From the NCBI RefSeq assembly GCF_009911645.1, contig NZ_QWKI01000097.1:1-57324 (forward strand): DNA of 57,324 bases. Direction: 5' to 3'. The translations under genes and the position numbers were made by a program. Positions 48,532 to 57,324 of the stretch are shown piece after piece. The notes under the pieces were generated by a model. The model saw nothing but the letters and a program-made list of their open reading frames with translations, was not told where the DNA came from and searched no databases. Source of the DNA: Pseudoflavonifractor sp. 60. GTDB lineage: Bacteria; Bacillota; Clostridia; Oscillospirales; Oscillospiraceae. How positions within the stretch are numbered: position 1 is the first letter of the stretch; every line of letters starts with the position of its first letter.

Positions 48532-49845
48532 TCAATTCCTTTCCTGGCTCTCGTCGCGGAGCCAAGGGATATTTTGCTCTCTCAGATATTTCAGCAGCAT
48601 GGAGGCCTCCAAGGTGTCTCCGCTGAACTTGACGATAGGTCTGTTTCTATGGTCCAGAAGGACCCAGCAGTTGTCGGAGCGGTCCTGGCGAAAGGCGGCA
48701 ATCTGCCCGGTCAACTCCCGCCGGTTCAGGAAAAAGCCCAGCTGGTATATCCGCCCGTCGTCCACCTCCAGCTCAGCGGGAAGCAGACGCCCGGTGAGGG
48801 TCAGCACCGCAATGGGGCCCACTATCAAGACTAGAGAGACGGGGCCCCACACATAGGTCATCAGAAAGCTCACCTGACTTGGGGCGGCAAAGGTTCCCAC
48901 CAAAACCGGAATGGCCGCAAAGGCGGTGAAGCTCAGGATGAATCCCGCCACGATGATGCAGATAGAGGCGGTGGGCGCGGGGAGACGCAGGGGGAGGGAG
49001 AAGTAGTTGGGCAGAGAGGAGTCCGGCCTGTACAGCGGGGGCGCCTGCGCGGATTCCGGCGCTGGAGCAGGGGTGGGCGGCGTCTCCACAGCCGCCTCCT
49101 GCTTCTGTTCCGGGATAAGCGGAACGCTGTTGCGGTAATCATAAAAGGGAATTTCCCAGTGCTCCAGGTACTGGACAAACAGGCGGCCGTTGGGCTGGGA
49201 GGCGCCGAATTTTGCCAGCGCCCGAAATTCCCGGTCGTAGAGGACGTTGCTGCCGTTGGGCGGTCCCACGATGACCCCCTTCACCTCGTCTACGGAAAAG
49301 GTGTAGCCCTTGCGGAAAAAGTGCTCCACGCGGATGGTCATACCGCTGACATGGATCAGCATACCGGTTCCGCCCACCTGAAAGGAGGGGGGCAGAGGGG
49401 GCTGATCGGCGTCATAGAGGCGGCAGTTGTAGAGACTGTTGCCGGCCCGGACACAGGCGGTCCGTTTGGGATTGGCGTACCAGATGGGGTCGGAGTACCG
49501 CAGCAGGGTATTTTGACACAGGACCGCGGAGGGCACCGCGGCAAGCCCCACTGCCAGCGCCAGAGCGTACTGACCGCCCAATTCCTGAACGACCGCCGCG
49601 CCGGCTCCCAAAACGGTGCAGAGGCAGGTGGTCCACCTGGCAAACCGCCCGTTCCGCAGACCCCGCAGCAGCCAGTAGCCCAGACAGGCGGCACCCCCGG
49701 CCAACAGCAGGATCAGGATGGCGCAGCTACCCAGAAAGTCCAGACTCCAGGTGGTCCACAGCCACAGCCGGGCCGTCAGCCAGGCCCCCAGCAGCCCGCC
49801 CAGGATGCCCCGCAGGGCGGCAAAGGCGGTCCAAAGGCGGGACAT
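48532..49845 (-). CDS. unknown multi-pass membrane protein, 437 aa
   Basis: N-terminal membrane region with about four segments (for example LGSCAILILLLAGGAACLGY, YALALAVGLAAVPSAVLC). A soluble part follows (130-240; FFRKGYTFSVDEVKGVIVGP), then a Pro-rich linker (255-280), two more membrane segments (ASICIIVAGFILSFTAFAAI, VWGPVSLVLIVGPIAVLTL) and a PH-like C-terminus (RRELTGQIAAFRQDRSDNCW). Overlaps smpB by one base. No function recognised. Confidence 0.7.
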   Translation of the reverse strand: MSRLWTAFAALRGILGGLLGAWLTARLWLWTTWSLDFLGSCAILILLLAGGAACLGYWLLRGLRNGRFARWTTCLCTVLGAGAAVVQELGGQYALALAVGLAAVPSAVLCQNTLLRYSDPIWYANPKRTACVRAGNSLYNCRLYDADQPPLPPSFQVGGTGMLIHVSGMTIRVEHFFRKGYTFSVDEVKGVIVGPPNGSNVLYDREFRALAKFGASQPNGRLFVQYLEHWEIPFYDYRNSVPLIPEQKQEAAVETPPTPAPAPESAQAPPLYRPDSSLPNYFSLPLRLPAPTASICIIVAGFILSFTAFAAIPVLVGTFAAPSQVSFLMTYVWGPVSLVLIVGPIAVLTLTGRLLPAELEVDDGRIYQLGFFLNRRELTGQIAAFRQDRSDNCWVLLDHRNRPIVKFSGDTLEASMLLKYLREQNIPWLRDESQERN

Positions 49846-50306
49846 TACCGGTTCCGGGTCTTCATAGCCCGGTCAATCTCCCGCTTAGCGTCCCGGCGGG
49901 CGGCGGACTCCCGTTTGTCATAGAGCTTCTTGCCCTTGGCCAGGCCGATCTCCAGCTTGACCCGGGGGCCCTTGAAGTAGACGGCCAGGGGGATCAGGGA
50001 ATAGCCGTCCTGTTTGATGCGCCCAAACAGCCGCATGATCTCCCGCTTGTGCATCAGCAGCCGCCGGGGGCGCCGGGGGTCCTTGTTAAAGATGTTCCCC
50101 TTCTCATAGGGGCTGATGTGCATCCCCAGGACGGAAATCTCCCCGTCCTTGATAAGGCAGAAGGAGTCCTTCAGATTGACGTTGCCCAGGCGAATGGATT
50201 TCACCTCGGTACCCGCCAGTTCAATGCCGGTCTCGTACTTCTCCTCAATGAAATAGTCGTGATAGGCCTTGTTGTTTTTGGCGACAATTTTTACCGCCTC
50301 GCCCAC
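49845..50306 (-). CDS. smpB: SsrA-binding protein SmpB
   Basis: Start placed at GTG 50306, eight bases after GGAGG; a GTG three codons earlier lies too close to that site. 153 residues: [61 protein letters not shown], and the basic tail [20 protein letters not shown] that enters the decoding site. Partner of the nearby tmRNA. Confidence 0.95.
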   Translation of the reverse strand: MGEAVKIVAKNNKAYHDYFIEEKYETGIELAGTEVKSIRLGNVNLKDSFCLIKDGEISVLGMHISPYEKGNIFNKDPRRPRRLLMHKREIMRLFGRIKQDGYSLIPLAVYFKGPRVKLEIGLAKGKKLYDKRESAARRDAKREIDRAMKTRNR

Positions 50307-50475
50307 AGCGGACACCTCCTCCCGGGAAAAGTCAGATTACTATACCACATTAGGGTTAAAAAGGCAAGGGAAAAGTTGCCGCTTCCCCTGAGTTATAGCT
50401 CCAGCTATTATGCCTGTCTCATGGAGATCAATCGTTTCTCTCCGCTTCGGGCCAGACCGTGAGGAGGAGCGGGAC

Positions 50476-51141
50476 CTATTGTGCCCACAGCCTGGGCAGA
50501 CAGGAGTAGAAATCCCCCTTGTCCTCCCACAGCAGCAGCAGACTGCCCTTCTCCACCGAGACAACGGCGCTCTCTCCCAGGAACTGGTTGCTCACCCCCA
50601 GGGGGAAGTTGCTGGTAAGGGTGTCATGGTCCAGCGGAAACTTCAGCCCTGCCAGAGAGACCCCCTCCGCCCTGCCGCTGTTGCAGAACACGGAGAGGTA
50701 GCCGGACATGGAGGGGGGGAAGGTGAGGCGCTGGCCGTCCCGGATACAGGTGGCCGCCGTTTTCTCCCCCGCCAGGAAGCCCTGGGCCCCGCGGAGGGTC
50801 AGCCAGTCCAAAAGCTGGAGGTTGCCCAGGGTGTGTTCCAGCCGTCCGCCCACGCCTCCCAGCAGGATAAACCGGCGGTAGTCCAGCTCCAGCCCCTTGC
50901 GCAGGGCGAAGACCATATCAGTGTCGTCCTTCTCGGTGGGCAGCTGGATGACGTTGGCGTGGTTGGGCCGGTGGCCCAGGGAGTCGAAGTCTCCCACTGC
51001 CAGGTTGGGATTTACGCCGTAGGCCATCAGAGAGTCAAAGCCCCGGTCGGCGGCGATCACATAGTCCTCTCGGCGGGGGCAGGGCCGCAGGTCGGGGGTG
51101 AGGGACATAGCCCCTACAATATAGCAGATACCTTGCTGCAT
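50476..51141 (-). CDS. thiN: thiamine pyrophosphokinase
   Basis: 221 residues from MQQGICYIVGA. Motifs: DYVIAADRGFDSLMAYGVNP, NLAVGDFDSLG, PTEKDDTDMVFAL and the Gly-rich LLGGVGGRLEHTLGN, all typical. Converts thiamine and ATP to thiamine diphosphate. The 169-bp gap to smpB holds only a weak GGGAA/TTCCC hairpin; no TPP riboswitch seen. Confidence 0.9.
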   Translation of the reverse strand: MQQGICYIVGAMSLTPDLRPCPRREDYVIAADRGFDSLMAYGVNPNLAVGDFDSLGHRPNHANVIQLPTEKDDTDMVFALRKGLELDYRRFILLGGVGGRLEHTLGNLQLLDWLTLRGAQGFLAGEKTAATCIRDGQRLTFPPSMSGYLSVFCNSGRAEGVSLAGLKFPLDHDTLTSNFPLGVSNQFLGESAVVSVEKGSLLLLWEDKGDFYSCLPRLWAQ

Positions 51142-51214
51142 ACCATCATCTCCCAAAAAATGTACCTCTCTATCATACCAAATTCTGGGCGGTGTTGCAA
51201 GACGAAAACCCGCC

Positions 51215-52582
51215 CTATTCCCGCCCGAACTCCGTTTTAAAGTAGTGGACAATCACCGATGCGGACAGAACAAAGGACAGCACATCGGCGCAGGCCTGGG
51301 TCATCTCCAGCCCTGACAGGCCCAGCCGGGCCGACATGATGTAGACCAGCGGGATATACAGCCCCTGTCGGCAGACGGCCAGCACCACCGCCCGCCAGGA
51401 TTTCCCCAGGGACTGGAAGAACATATTGGCAAAGACCAGCACCGCCCCCAGGGGCAGGGTGAGGCACTGATAGCGGAAAGCCCGGGTCCCGATGGCAATC
51501 ACCATGGCGTCATCCCGGCGGAACTGGGCGATGATGTGGGGGGCCAGAAAGAAGCCCACAACCGCTCCCACCGTGAGGATGACGGTACAGGTCTTTACCG
51601 AAAAGCTCACCGCCTCCTTGACCCGGTCCAGCCGCTTCGCCCCATAGTTGTAGCCCAGCACCGGCTGGAAGCCCTGGCCGAAGCCAATCACAATGGACTG
51701 GATCACCATAAACACCTTGGTTACGATGGACAGGGCGGCCACCGCCGCGTCACCGTAAATTTTAGCGTTGTAGTTCAGGGCCATGGTGGCGGCGGACAGA
51801 ACACCTTGGCGGAAGAAGGAGGGCATTCCCTGCTTTAAAATAGCCAAATATATCCCGGGGGAGCGGGAGATCTTTCCCGGCGTCACCTTCAAATCACTTT
51901 TATTCAGCAGAAAGAAGGAGGTCAAAATACAAAGGCTGACACACTGGCTGAGCAGAGTTGCCGCCCCCGCCCCGGCGATGCCCATATCCAGCAGGTAGAT
52001 AAAGATGGGGTCCAGCACCATGTTCAGAATGCCGCCGGTGGCCAGGCCGAAAACGGACAGATTGGCCTTCCCCTGCCAGCGCAGCAGATTGTTCAGGGTG
52101 AAGGACAGGATCATCACCGGTGCGCCCAGGATGATGTATAAGGCGTAGTCCATGGCATAGGGGTGGATCGTGGCGGTGCTGCCCAATAGCCATATCAGCT
52201 GTTCCCGCAGAGCCAGCCCTGTGCCCGCCATAAGCGCTCCCACCACCAGGGCGGCCGCCACACCGGAGGAGGCATAGGTGTTGGCCTCCTCCCCTCTGTC
52301 CTGACCCAACAGCCGGGAGGCGATGGACCCTGAGCCCATACCCACGGTGAAGCCCACCGCCTGGATGATGGCCATCAATGAAAACACCACCCCCACCGCC
52401 CCCGAGGCGCTGGTGTTCAGCTGGGAGACAAAGTAGGTGTCCGCCATGTTGTAGATGGAGGTCACCAGCATACTGACGATGGTGGGGGCCGCCAGGGTGA
52501 GAATCAGCTTGTCAACGGGAGTTTCCAGCATTTTGGTGCGCTGGTCCGGGTGTGCCTGGTGTCTGTTGGGAAGGTGCGGCAT
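51215..52582 (-). CDS. MATE-family efflux transporter
   Basis: 455 residues from MPHLPNRHQ with GGGGG upstream; ~12 membrane segments. The N-terminal TPVDKLILTLAAPTIVSMLV, NMADTYFVSQLNTSASGAVG, and the repeat FRYQCLTLPLGAVLVFANMF are typical MATE features. Exports organic cations/drugs using a sodium or proton gradient. Substrate unknown. Confidence 0.92.
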   Translation of the reverse strand: MPHLPNRHQAHPDQRTKMLETPVDKLILTLAAPTIVSMLVTSIYNMADTYFVSQLNTSASGAVGVVFSLMAIIQAVGFTVGMGSGSIASRLLGQDRGEEANTYASSGVAAALVVGALMAGTGLALREQLIWLLGSTATIHPYAMDYALYIILGAPVMILSFTLNNLLRWQGKANLSVFGLATGGILNMVLDPIFIYLLDMGIAGAGAATLLSQCVSLCILTSFFLLNKSDLKVTPGKISRSPGIYLAILKQGMPSFFRQGVLSAATMALNYNAKIYGDAAVAALSIVTKVFMVIQSIVIGFGQGFQPVLGYNYGAKRLDRVKEAVSFSVKTCTVILTVGAVVGFFLAPHIIAQFRRDDAMVIAIGTRAFRYQCLTLPLGAVLVFANMFFQSLGKSWRAVVLAVCRQGLYIPLVYIMSARLGLSGLEMTQACADVLSFVLSASVIVHYFKTEFGRE

Positions 52583-52634
52583 AGCGGTGTATCCCCCTTT
52601 TTTATGATAGGATCTCGTTTCCCTTCGAGACTGC

Positions 52635-54122
52635 TCAATCGAAATACTTCTCCGGCCAGACATAGAGGGAGAGGCCGCCCAGCTCCACGTGCTGGGTGAG
52701 CTGAGGGGCCAGGGCGGGGATATCGTACCGCTGGGCAATGGCCGTGTCCAGATAGAGGCAGCTCAGCTTCTTCATGGTGGAGATGACCTCCAGTCCGGTG
52801 AGGTCCGGATTGTCGTACAAGTCCAGATTCCAGGCCCGGCAGAACTCCAGGTCAGAGATGTCCTCCAGGCCGGTGCCGGCCAGGTCCAGCATCCCCAGCC
52901 GCCTGCACTTGCGCAGACAGGCCAGGGTCCCCGGCTCCAGGGGATTGCCCCGCAGGTTCAGCACGTTCAAATTGGTCAGTCCCCGCAGGGGCTCCAGGCT
53001 GGTGATTTGGTTGCCGTAGACCTTCAGCTGCACCAGCTTGTCCAGTCCTGCTAGGGGGGACAGGTCGGAAATCAGGTTGTAGGGCAGGCTCAGCTCCCGC
53101 AGGCCGGTGAGGGTGGCCAGAGGGGACAGGTCCTCGATGTCGTTGTCCCACAGGTCCAGCTCCTTCAGCCGGGCCAGACCCTCCAGGAATGACAGGTCCC
53201 GGACCCCCTCCCCACGGGCCTGAAAGCGCTTGGCGTGGAGCAGCTCCGCCGCCTGACGGTACAGCTCCTCCTCCGGGCCCTGGGCGGCCCACGCCTCTCC
53301 CTGTTCCTCCGCCGCCCGGATGACCTGGATCAGCTGGCCGATGCGGGCCCACTTTTTGGTCCACTCGGTGTCCCACTGCCAGTCCGGCAGCTTCTGGGCC
53401 TCCCGGCGGATAGCCAGCTGCCGGTCCCGCTCCTGGGGCAGGGGGTGGAGGGTGTGGCTGATCTGCCCCCGCAGATAGTCGCTCCAGCTGCTGCTGGGGC
53501 CCTGGTGGACAAAGCGGTTGTCCTCCAGCCAGCGGGCGCACCGCTGGACCGGGTCCTCCCCCGGCGCCCAGATGGGGGCTGCATTCCCCAAGTCAGGCAG
53601 GGGGCGGACCCAGGCCTGCCGCCCCTGGGCCCCGGTGAGGCAGTAGGTGAGGTAGGGCTCCAAAGTCCCGTCCAGCACCAGCTCCAGCCATTGGGCGAAG
53701 CTGCACGCCGGGGCCCGGAGCACGCCGAAGTGCCCCAGCGTCCACACCTCCCCCTTCCAGGGGCCGGCGGTGATCAGCGACCAGCACAGGTCCTTGTGGC
53801 CCATCAGGGGCAGCTGGCCGGGCAGCCTGGTCACGTCCTCCGCCGCAGTTGGCAGAAAGAGTGCGTCCAGAGGGCCCGCGATCTCCGCCATCTCCTCCAG
53901 GGGCCGCCAATACCGCTTGCTCAGCACGTCGGGCACATAGCCGCCGTCCCCATAGTTCAGAATAATCTCCCGGTAGTCCCAGGGCAGGTCGATGTTCCGC
54001 TCCGCCTCGAATGCCTCCAGCCAATCCGGGTCTACCGGTTCGTCCAGCCGGAGCAGCTTGGGGGACAGCTTCGCCTTTAACATCAGCTTTTCCTGTGTCA
54101 GCTGCAACTGGGCCTTATCCAT
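52635..54122 (-). CDS. SUKH (SMI1/KNR4)-domain and leucine-rich-repeat protein, 495 aa
   Basis: AGGAG site. Residues 30-160 are a SUKH-1-like domain (LEAFEAERNIDLPWDYREII, LNYGDGG). A helical middle follows (200-310), then LRRs of ~22 residues (LARLKELDLWDNDIEDLSPL, LTGLRELSLPYNLISDLSPL, LDKLVQLKVYGNQITSLEPL, LTNLNVLNLRGNPLEPGTLA). No signal peptide, so cytoplasmic. Probably immunity or protein-interaction; specifics unknown. Confidence 0.85.
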   Translation of the reverse strand: MDKAQLQLTQEKLMLKAKLSPKLLRLDEPVDPDWLEAFEAERNIDLPWDYREIILNYGDGGYVPDVLSKRYWRPLEEMAEIAGPLDALFLPTAAEDVTRLPGQLPLMGHKDLCWSLITAGPWKGEVWTLGHFGVLRAPACSFAQWLELVLDGTLEPYLTYCLTGAQGRQAWVRPLPDLGNAAPIWAPGEDPVQRCARWLEDNRFVHQGPSSSWSDYLRGQISHTLHPLPQERDRQLAIRREAQKLPDWQWDTEWTKKWARIGQLIQVIRAAEEQGEAWAAQGPEEELYRQAAELLHAKRFQARGEGVRDLSFLEGLARLKELDLWDNDIEDLSPLATLTGLRELSLPYNLISDLSPLAGLDKLVQLKVYGNQITSLEPLRGLTNLNVLNLRGNPLEPGTLACLRKCRRLGMLDLAGTGLEDISDLEFCRAWNLDLYDNPDLTGLEVISTMKKLSCLYLDTAIAQRYDIPALAPQLTQHVELGGLSLYVWPEKYFD

Positions 54123-54321
54123 ATGTATTTCGCTCCTCTCTTTTAGAAATCCACGACAAAACAGGGAAGCTGTCCGCCTCCCCTGTGCTGTTTTCTCTAA
54201 TATTTTAGTATATCACAGCCCGCTCCGCCGCGCAAGCCAGGATTTTCCCGCTTCTCTCCCATTGGGAGGAGAAATTTGGGGTTCTCCCGTAAAAATTAAG
54301 CGGTTCTTAATATTTTCCCCC

Positions 54322-54349
54322 TTGCGATTTAAACTGTCTGTGCTATCCT
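54322..54349 (+). promoter_or_regulatory. candidate promoter of the two-component operon
   Basis: TTGCGA (54322-54327), 16 bp, TATCCT (54344-54349). Located in the 290-bp divergent gap, 64 bp before the regulator start. The rest of the gap shows no other feature. Confidence 0.4.
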
Positions 54350-54412
54350 ATATCCCAGAAACACAGTGCCCGGCTGAATGAAACTGGGAGAGAAACAGGG
54401 GAGGAGCGGCCA

Positions 54413-55105
54413 ATGTACACTATTTTGATCTGCGACGATGACAGAGATATCGTGTCCGCGCTGGATATCTACCTCACCAGCGAGGGCTACCAGACCCTCA
54501 AGGCCTACAACGGCAGGGAGGCCCTTCGGGCGGCGGAGAGCCACGAGATCCACCTGATCCTGATGGACATTATGATGCCGGAGCTGGACGGGATCCGGGC
54601 CACCGCCAAGCTGCGGGAGGGGAGCAATGTGCCCATCATCCTGCTCACCGCCAAAAGCGAAGACACGGACAAAATTCTGGGTCTGAACATTGGGGCGGAC
54701 GACTACATTACCAAGCCCTTCAATCCTCTGGAGGTGATCGCCCGGGTGAAGAGCCAGCTGCGGCGGTACACTGCCCTGGGGGGTGCGGAGAAGGGGCCGG
54801 GCCTGATTACTGCCGGCCCCATCTCTATGGACGACGGGGCCAAGGTGGTCACCGTGGACGGGGAGCCCATCTCCCTGACCCCCATCGAGTACAACATCCT
54901 GAAGCTGCTGCTGTCCCATCCGGGTCAGGTGTTCTCCTCCGCCCAGATCTATGAGCAGGTGTGGAACGACCCGGCCTACGGCTCGGAGAACACGGTGGCC
55001 GTCCACATCCGCCACCTGCGGGAGAAGATTGAGATCAACCCCGCCGAGCCCCGGTATTTAAAGGTGGTCTGGGGCCTGGGCTATAAGATCGAGAAGGGGG
55101 CTTAG
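54413..55105 (+). CDS. OmpR-family response regulator
   Basis: 230 residues. Receiver: CDDDRDI acidic pair, phosphoacceptor Asp52 (LILMDIMMPELDG), LLTAKS, Lys101 (YITKPF). C-terminal winged helix (PIEYNILKLLLSHPGQVFSS, NTVAVHIRHLREKIE). GGGGAGGAG site. Two bases separate it from the kinase. Confidence 0.95.
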   Translation: MYTILICDDDRDIVSALDIYLTSEGYQTLKAYNGREALRAAESHEIHLILMDIMMPELDGIRATAKLREGSNVPIILLTAKSEDTDKILGLNIGADDYITKPFNPLEVIARVKSQLRRYTALGGAEKGPGLITAGPISMDDGAKVVTVDGEPISLTPIEYNILKLLLSHPGQVFSSAQIYEQVWNDPAYGSENTVAVHIRHLREKIEINPAEPRYLKVVWGLGYKIEKGA

Positions 55106-55107
55106 CT

Positions 55108-57189
55108 GTGAAGAAGCTGCAAAACAGTCTGGCCGCCAAGGTCTGCGTCTGGGTGGTGCTCCTGGCCGCTGCCTTTGGGACGGGGTTGTTCGGAGTACAG
55201 GCACGAGTCAGCTTCCGATCGGTGGTCAGTGACAGCTGGCAGGACAGCGTCCGGTACCAAAACGCGGTGGAAAACCGCCGGCTGGAGCTGGTGGAGGGAA
55301 TACACCTGTCCCAGGAGCTGGAACTGCTGGAGCAGCAGATGGAGGCTGGAAGGGCCGGCCCTCTGGCCTACGCCGATGCGGAGTACCTTCGGGAACAGCG
55401 GGCCGCAGTGGAGGAGCGCTTTTCCCGGGACAACACCTGGTTCCGCTTCCGGGTACTCACCGACAACGGGCAGACTCTTCTGGGCACCAACCTGAGGGAG
55501 GATGAAACACTTTCCGGTGTGGTGCAGACGGTACACTACTTCTCCTTTGAGCTCCGCGAGGGGGAGTCGTATGTTTACTATGAGGACCCGTATGCCGAAG
55601 CTGACATAACGCCTGTCGCGCCGAAGGTGGAGGGGGAGAGCGCCGAAGCCGTCAAGGTGGTGCTGGAGTACGGGGTCCCGGAGGAGATTAACACAGGCAG
55701 CGTTTTTGTCCATGACGAGTTCACCATAATCCGGGCCGCCTGGCAGAACGACCGGGCCTTCTTCGACCACTATCTCACCGGCTTTTGCTGGCTGGGGGGC
55801 CTGATGCTGTTTGCGCTGATTTGGATTTTATGGACCGCCGGACACAAAAAGGGAGAGGAGGGCGTTGTCCTCAGCTGGCAGGATCGGATCTTCTTTGACC
55901 TGTACGCTGCCGCCGCCATCGCCGCTGTTGTCATGCTGGCCTGCTGCACCATTTGGGCGGGGGATCAGCTCTACTGGGGAACCGTCAACTCCTACGCCAT
56001 ACAGAATGAGGACTTTGAGACCTTCTTCAACCTGGGCGTGATGGGGACTGGGGCCCTTTTTGCCGCCGGGGTGGGGTGCAGCGCCCTTTTGCTGCGGACT
56101 TTGGCGGTCCGGCTCAAGGCCCGCTGCCTGGCCAACACCACCCTGCTGTGCAGGGTGGTGTCATGGACGCTCAGGAGCGTCCATGAGTTTGTTCAATGCC
56201 TGCCCTTCACTTGGAAGATGGTGCTGGGCTTTGGAATTTATGTGCTGTTCACCTTCTGGCTGATTGCCAGGGGAGTTTATGACGGGTTCTTTCTGCTGAT
56301 CTACTGGGTGATTCAACTGGCGGTTGTTTGCTTCATAGCCTGGTGGACCTACGGCTACTACCGCCTGCGTCAGGGCACCAAGACCATTGCCGGAGGCGAC
56401 CTGGAGTATCAAATCGACACCCGCAGGATGCCCTACGACCTGCGCCTTCAGGCGGAGGACCTGAACAATATTTCGGTGGGTCTGGCCGGGGCGGTGGACG
56501 AGAAGATGAAGAGCGAGCGCTTCAAGGCGGAGCTGATTACCAATGTCTCCCACGACCTGAAGACCCCTCTCACCTCCATTATCAATTATGTCAACCTCCT
56601 CAAGTCCACCGAACAGACCGACCCCAAGGCGCGGGACTATATCGAGGTACTGGACCGCAAGTCCCAGCGGCTGAAAAAGCTCACCGAGGACCTGGTGGAG
56701 GCCTCCAAGGCGTCCACAGGGGTTCTGTCGGTGACCCGGGAGAAGATCGGTATGTCCCAGCTCATCGACCAAGCCCTGGGGGAGTGGGAGGAGAAGCTGG
56801 CTGGCCGGAAGCTGACCCTGGTGACAACCATGCCCGAGGGGGAGACCTGGGTCTACGCCGACGGGCGGCACCTGTGGCGGGTGTTGGATAACCTGCTGTC
56901 CAACTGCGCCAAGTACGCCATGGAGGGGACCCGCATCTATTTGGACTTGGAGCGGGGGAAGGGCCAGGTGGCGCTCCAGGTGAAGAACATCTCCCGGGAG
57001 CCCCTGAACGTCCCCGCTGAACGGCTGATGGAGCGGTTCGTGCGGGGGGAGGAGTCCCGTTCCACAGAGGGGTCCGGACTGGGCCTGTCCATCGCCCGGT
57101 CCCTTACCGAGCTCCAGGGCGGCTTCTTCGAGCTGGCTGTGGACGGAGACCTGTTTAAAGCCATTGTGACCCTACCTCAGGCGACGTGA
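55108..57189 (+). CDS. sensor histidine kinase
   Basis: 693 residues from GTG with GAAGGGGG upstream. First membrane segment 12-30, outer sensor region (35-220), then several segments (about 225-430; more than usual for OmpR-class kinases) and a HAMP-like stretch. His482 (NVSHDLKTPLTSI), N-box LDNLLSNCAKYA, G-box GSGLGLSIARSLTELQGG. Signal unknown; no target genes adjacent. Confidence 0.92.
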   Translation: MKKLQNSLAAKVCVWVVLLAAAFGTGLFGVQARVSFRSVVSDSWQDSVRYQNAVENRRLELVEGIHLSQELELLEQQMEAGRAGPLAYADAEYLREQRAAVEERFSRDNTWFRFRVLTDNGQTLLGTNLREDETLSGVVQTVHYFSFELREGESYVYYEDPYAEADITPVAPKVEGESAEAVKVVLEYGVPEEINTGSVFVHDEFTIIRAAWQNDRAFFDHYLTGFCWLGGLMLFALIWILWTAGHKKGEEGVVLSWQDRIFFDLYAAAAIAAVVMLACCTIWAGDQLYWGTVNSYAIQNEDFETFFNLGVMGTGALFAAGVGCSALLLRTLAVRLKARCLANTTLLCRVVSWTLRSVHEFVQCLPFTWKMVLGFGIYVLFTFWLIARGVYDGFFLLIYWVIQLAVVCFIAWWTYGYYRLRQGTKTIAGGDLEYQIDTRRMPYDLRLQAEDLNNISVGLAGAVDEKMKSERFKAELITNVSHDLKTPLTSIINYVNLLKSTEQTDPKARDYIEVLDRKSQRLKKLTEDLVEASKASTGVLSVTREKIGMSQLIDQALGEWEEKLAGRKLTLVTTMPEGETWVYADGRHLWRVLDNLLSNCAKYAMEGTRIYLDLERGKGQVALQVKNISREPLNVPAERLMERFVRGEESRSTEGSGLGLSIARSLTELQGGFFELAVDGDLFKAIVTLPQAT

Positions 57190-57222
57190 GGCGGGCCGGC
57201 GCAAAATCGCCGCAGATTCCTT

Positions 57223-57254
57223 CGCCCATCCCGTCCGGGGATGGGCGATTTTTT
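57223..57254 (+). terminator. terminator of the two-component operon
   Basis: CGCCCATCCC (57223-57232) with GGGGATGGGCG (57237-57247) and then ATTTTTT. Confidence 0.85.
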
Positions 57255-57264
57255 GTATAAAGAA

Positions 57265-57287
57265 AACCACTCGCTAGGCGAGTGGTT
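57265..57287 (-). terminator. terminator for a convergent gene beyond the window
   Basis: AACCACTCGC-tag-GCGAGTGGTT, followed by TTTTCTTT on the minus strand and AAAAAAA on the other side. Likely ends a minus-strand gene whose end lies past 57324. Confidence 0.6.
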
Positions 57288-57324
57288 CAAAAAAAGCCTT
57301 ATGGCGATGATGTAGACAAGAAAA

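Noticed and set aside
51142-51260. A TPP riboswitch before the thiamine pyrophosphokinase gene
   Set aside because: The upstream space is only 73 bp to the MATE stop and shows no thi-box words or paired stems.
52635-57189. The LRR gene and two-component system as part of the mobile element
   Set aside because: They lie beyond ssrA and smpB among ordinary chromosomal genes, with no element-type overlaps or tails.

Overview
The window looks like a GC-rich chromosome of a gut Clostridia species (Oscillospiraceae, Flavonifractor/Lawsonibacter-like). This is inferred from the low-GC-phylum gene set (tmRNA/SmpB, sortase, SpoVG-like protein, Tn1549/CTn-type conjugation genes), strong GGAGG ribosome binding sites, frequent TTG/GTG starts and a GC-rich sequence. 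About 47 kb on the left is the right-hand part of an integrative conjugative element (ICE). It abuts the 3' end of the tmRNA gene ssrA (47363-47708, minus strand). The rest is chromosomal: a cyclophilin, a membrane protein, smpB, thiamine pyrophosphokinase, a MATE transporter, an LRR protein and a two-component system.

Layout of the element, almost all on the minus strand and so read from right to left. 33.6-47.0 kb is a tightly overlapping accessory operon of acidic proteins. At least five contain tandem ArdA-like antirestriction modules, and others carry DUF4314-, DUF4240- and LPD28-like modules. 30.4-33.3 kb holds small regulators (HTH, AbrB-like, SpoVG-like), a Dam-type methylase and a DUF3849 protein. 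20.3-30.4 kb is the surface block: an exported anchored protein, a sortase, a CAP protein, a 2259-residue thioester/SpaA-repeat adhesin and a VirB2-like pilin. 13.5-20.3 kb is the secretion core (VirB6/TrbL-like, PrgI-like, VirB4 and its partner) with a frameshifted C5 cytosine methyltransferase and a double ribbon-helix-helix protein. 9.0-13.5 kb is a plus-strand cargo island (zinc ribbon, YjbR-like, ParB-like, SUKH-like, ECF sigma plus anti-sigma) lying between VirB4 and the remaining transfer genes. 0-8.9 kb has a PP-loop PAPS-reductase-like protein, an ankyrin-tailed protein, an M23 peptidoglycan hydrolase, several unknowns, a candidate oriT, a relaxosome protein and the first 66-81 codons of a MobP-type relaxase. 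The integrase, coupling protein and most of the relaxase are not in the window.

How it fits together: the relaxase and its accessory protein would nick oriT. VirB4/VirB6/PrgI/VirB2-like proteins and the M23 hydrolase would build the channel. The sortase and the giant adhesin would mediate contact. The two methyltransferases and the ArdA-like array would protect incoming DNA from restriction. Five genes carry apparent single-base frameshifts or nonsense changes, so part of the accessory load is decaying or the assembly has small indels.

Most unusual observations: (1) many accessory genes end in the same few codons, which encode a GGM(T/Q/E)(L/M)-type tail and at the same time hold the next gene's Shine-Dalgarno and TTG/ATG start; (2) a structured repeat occurs three times, with both arms of its hairpin changed in step, and two copies lie in frame inside unrelated proteins; (3) the giant adhesin ends at LPRTGY with no membrane anchor.
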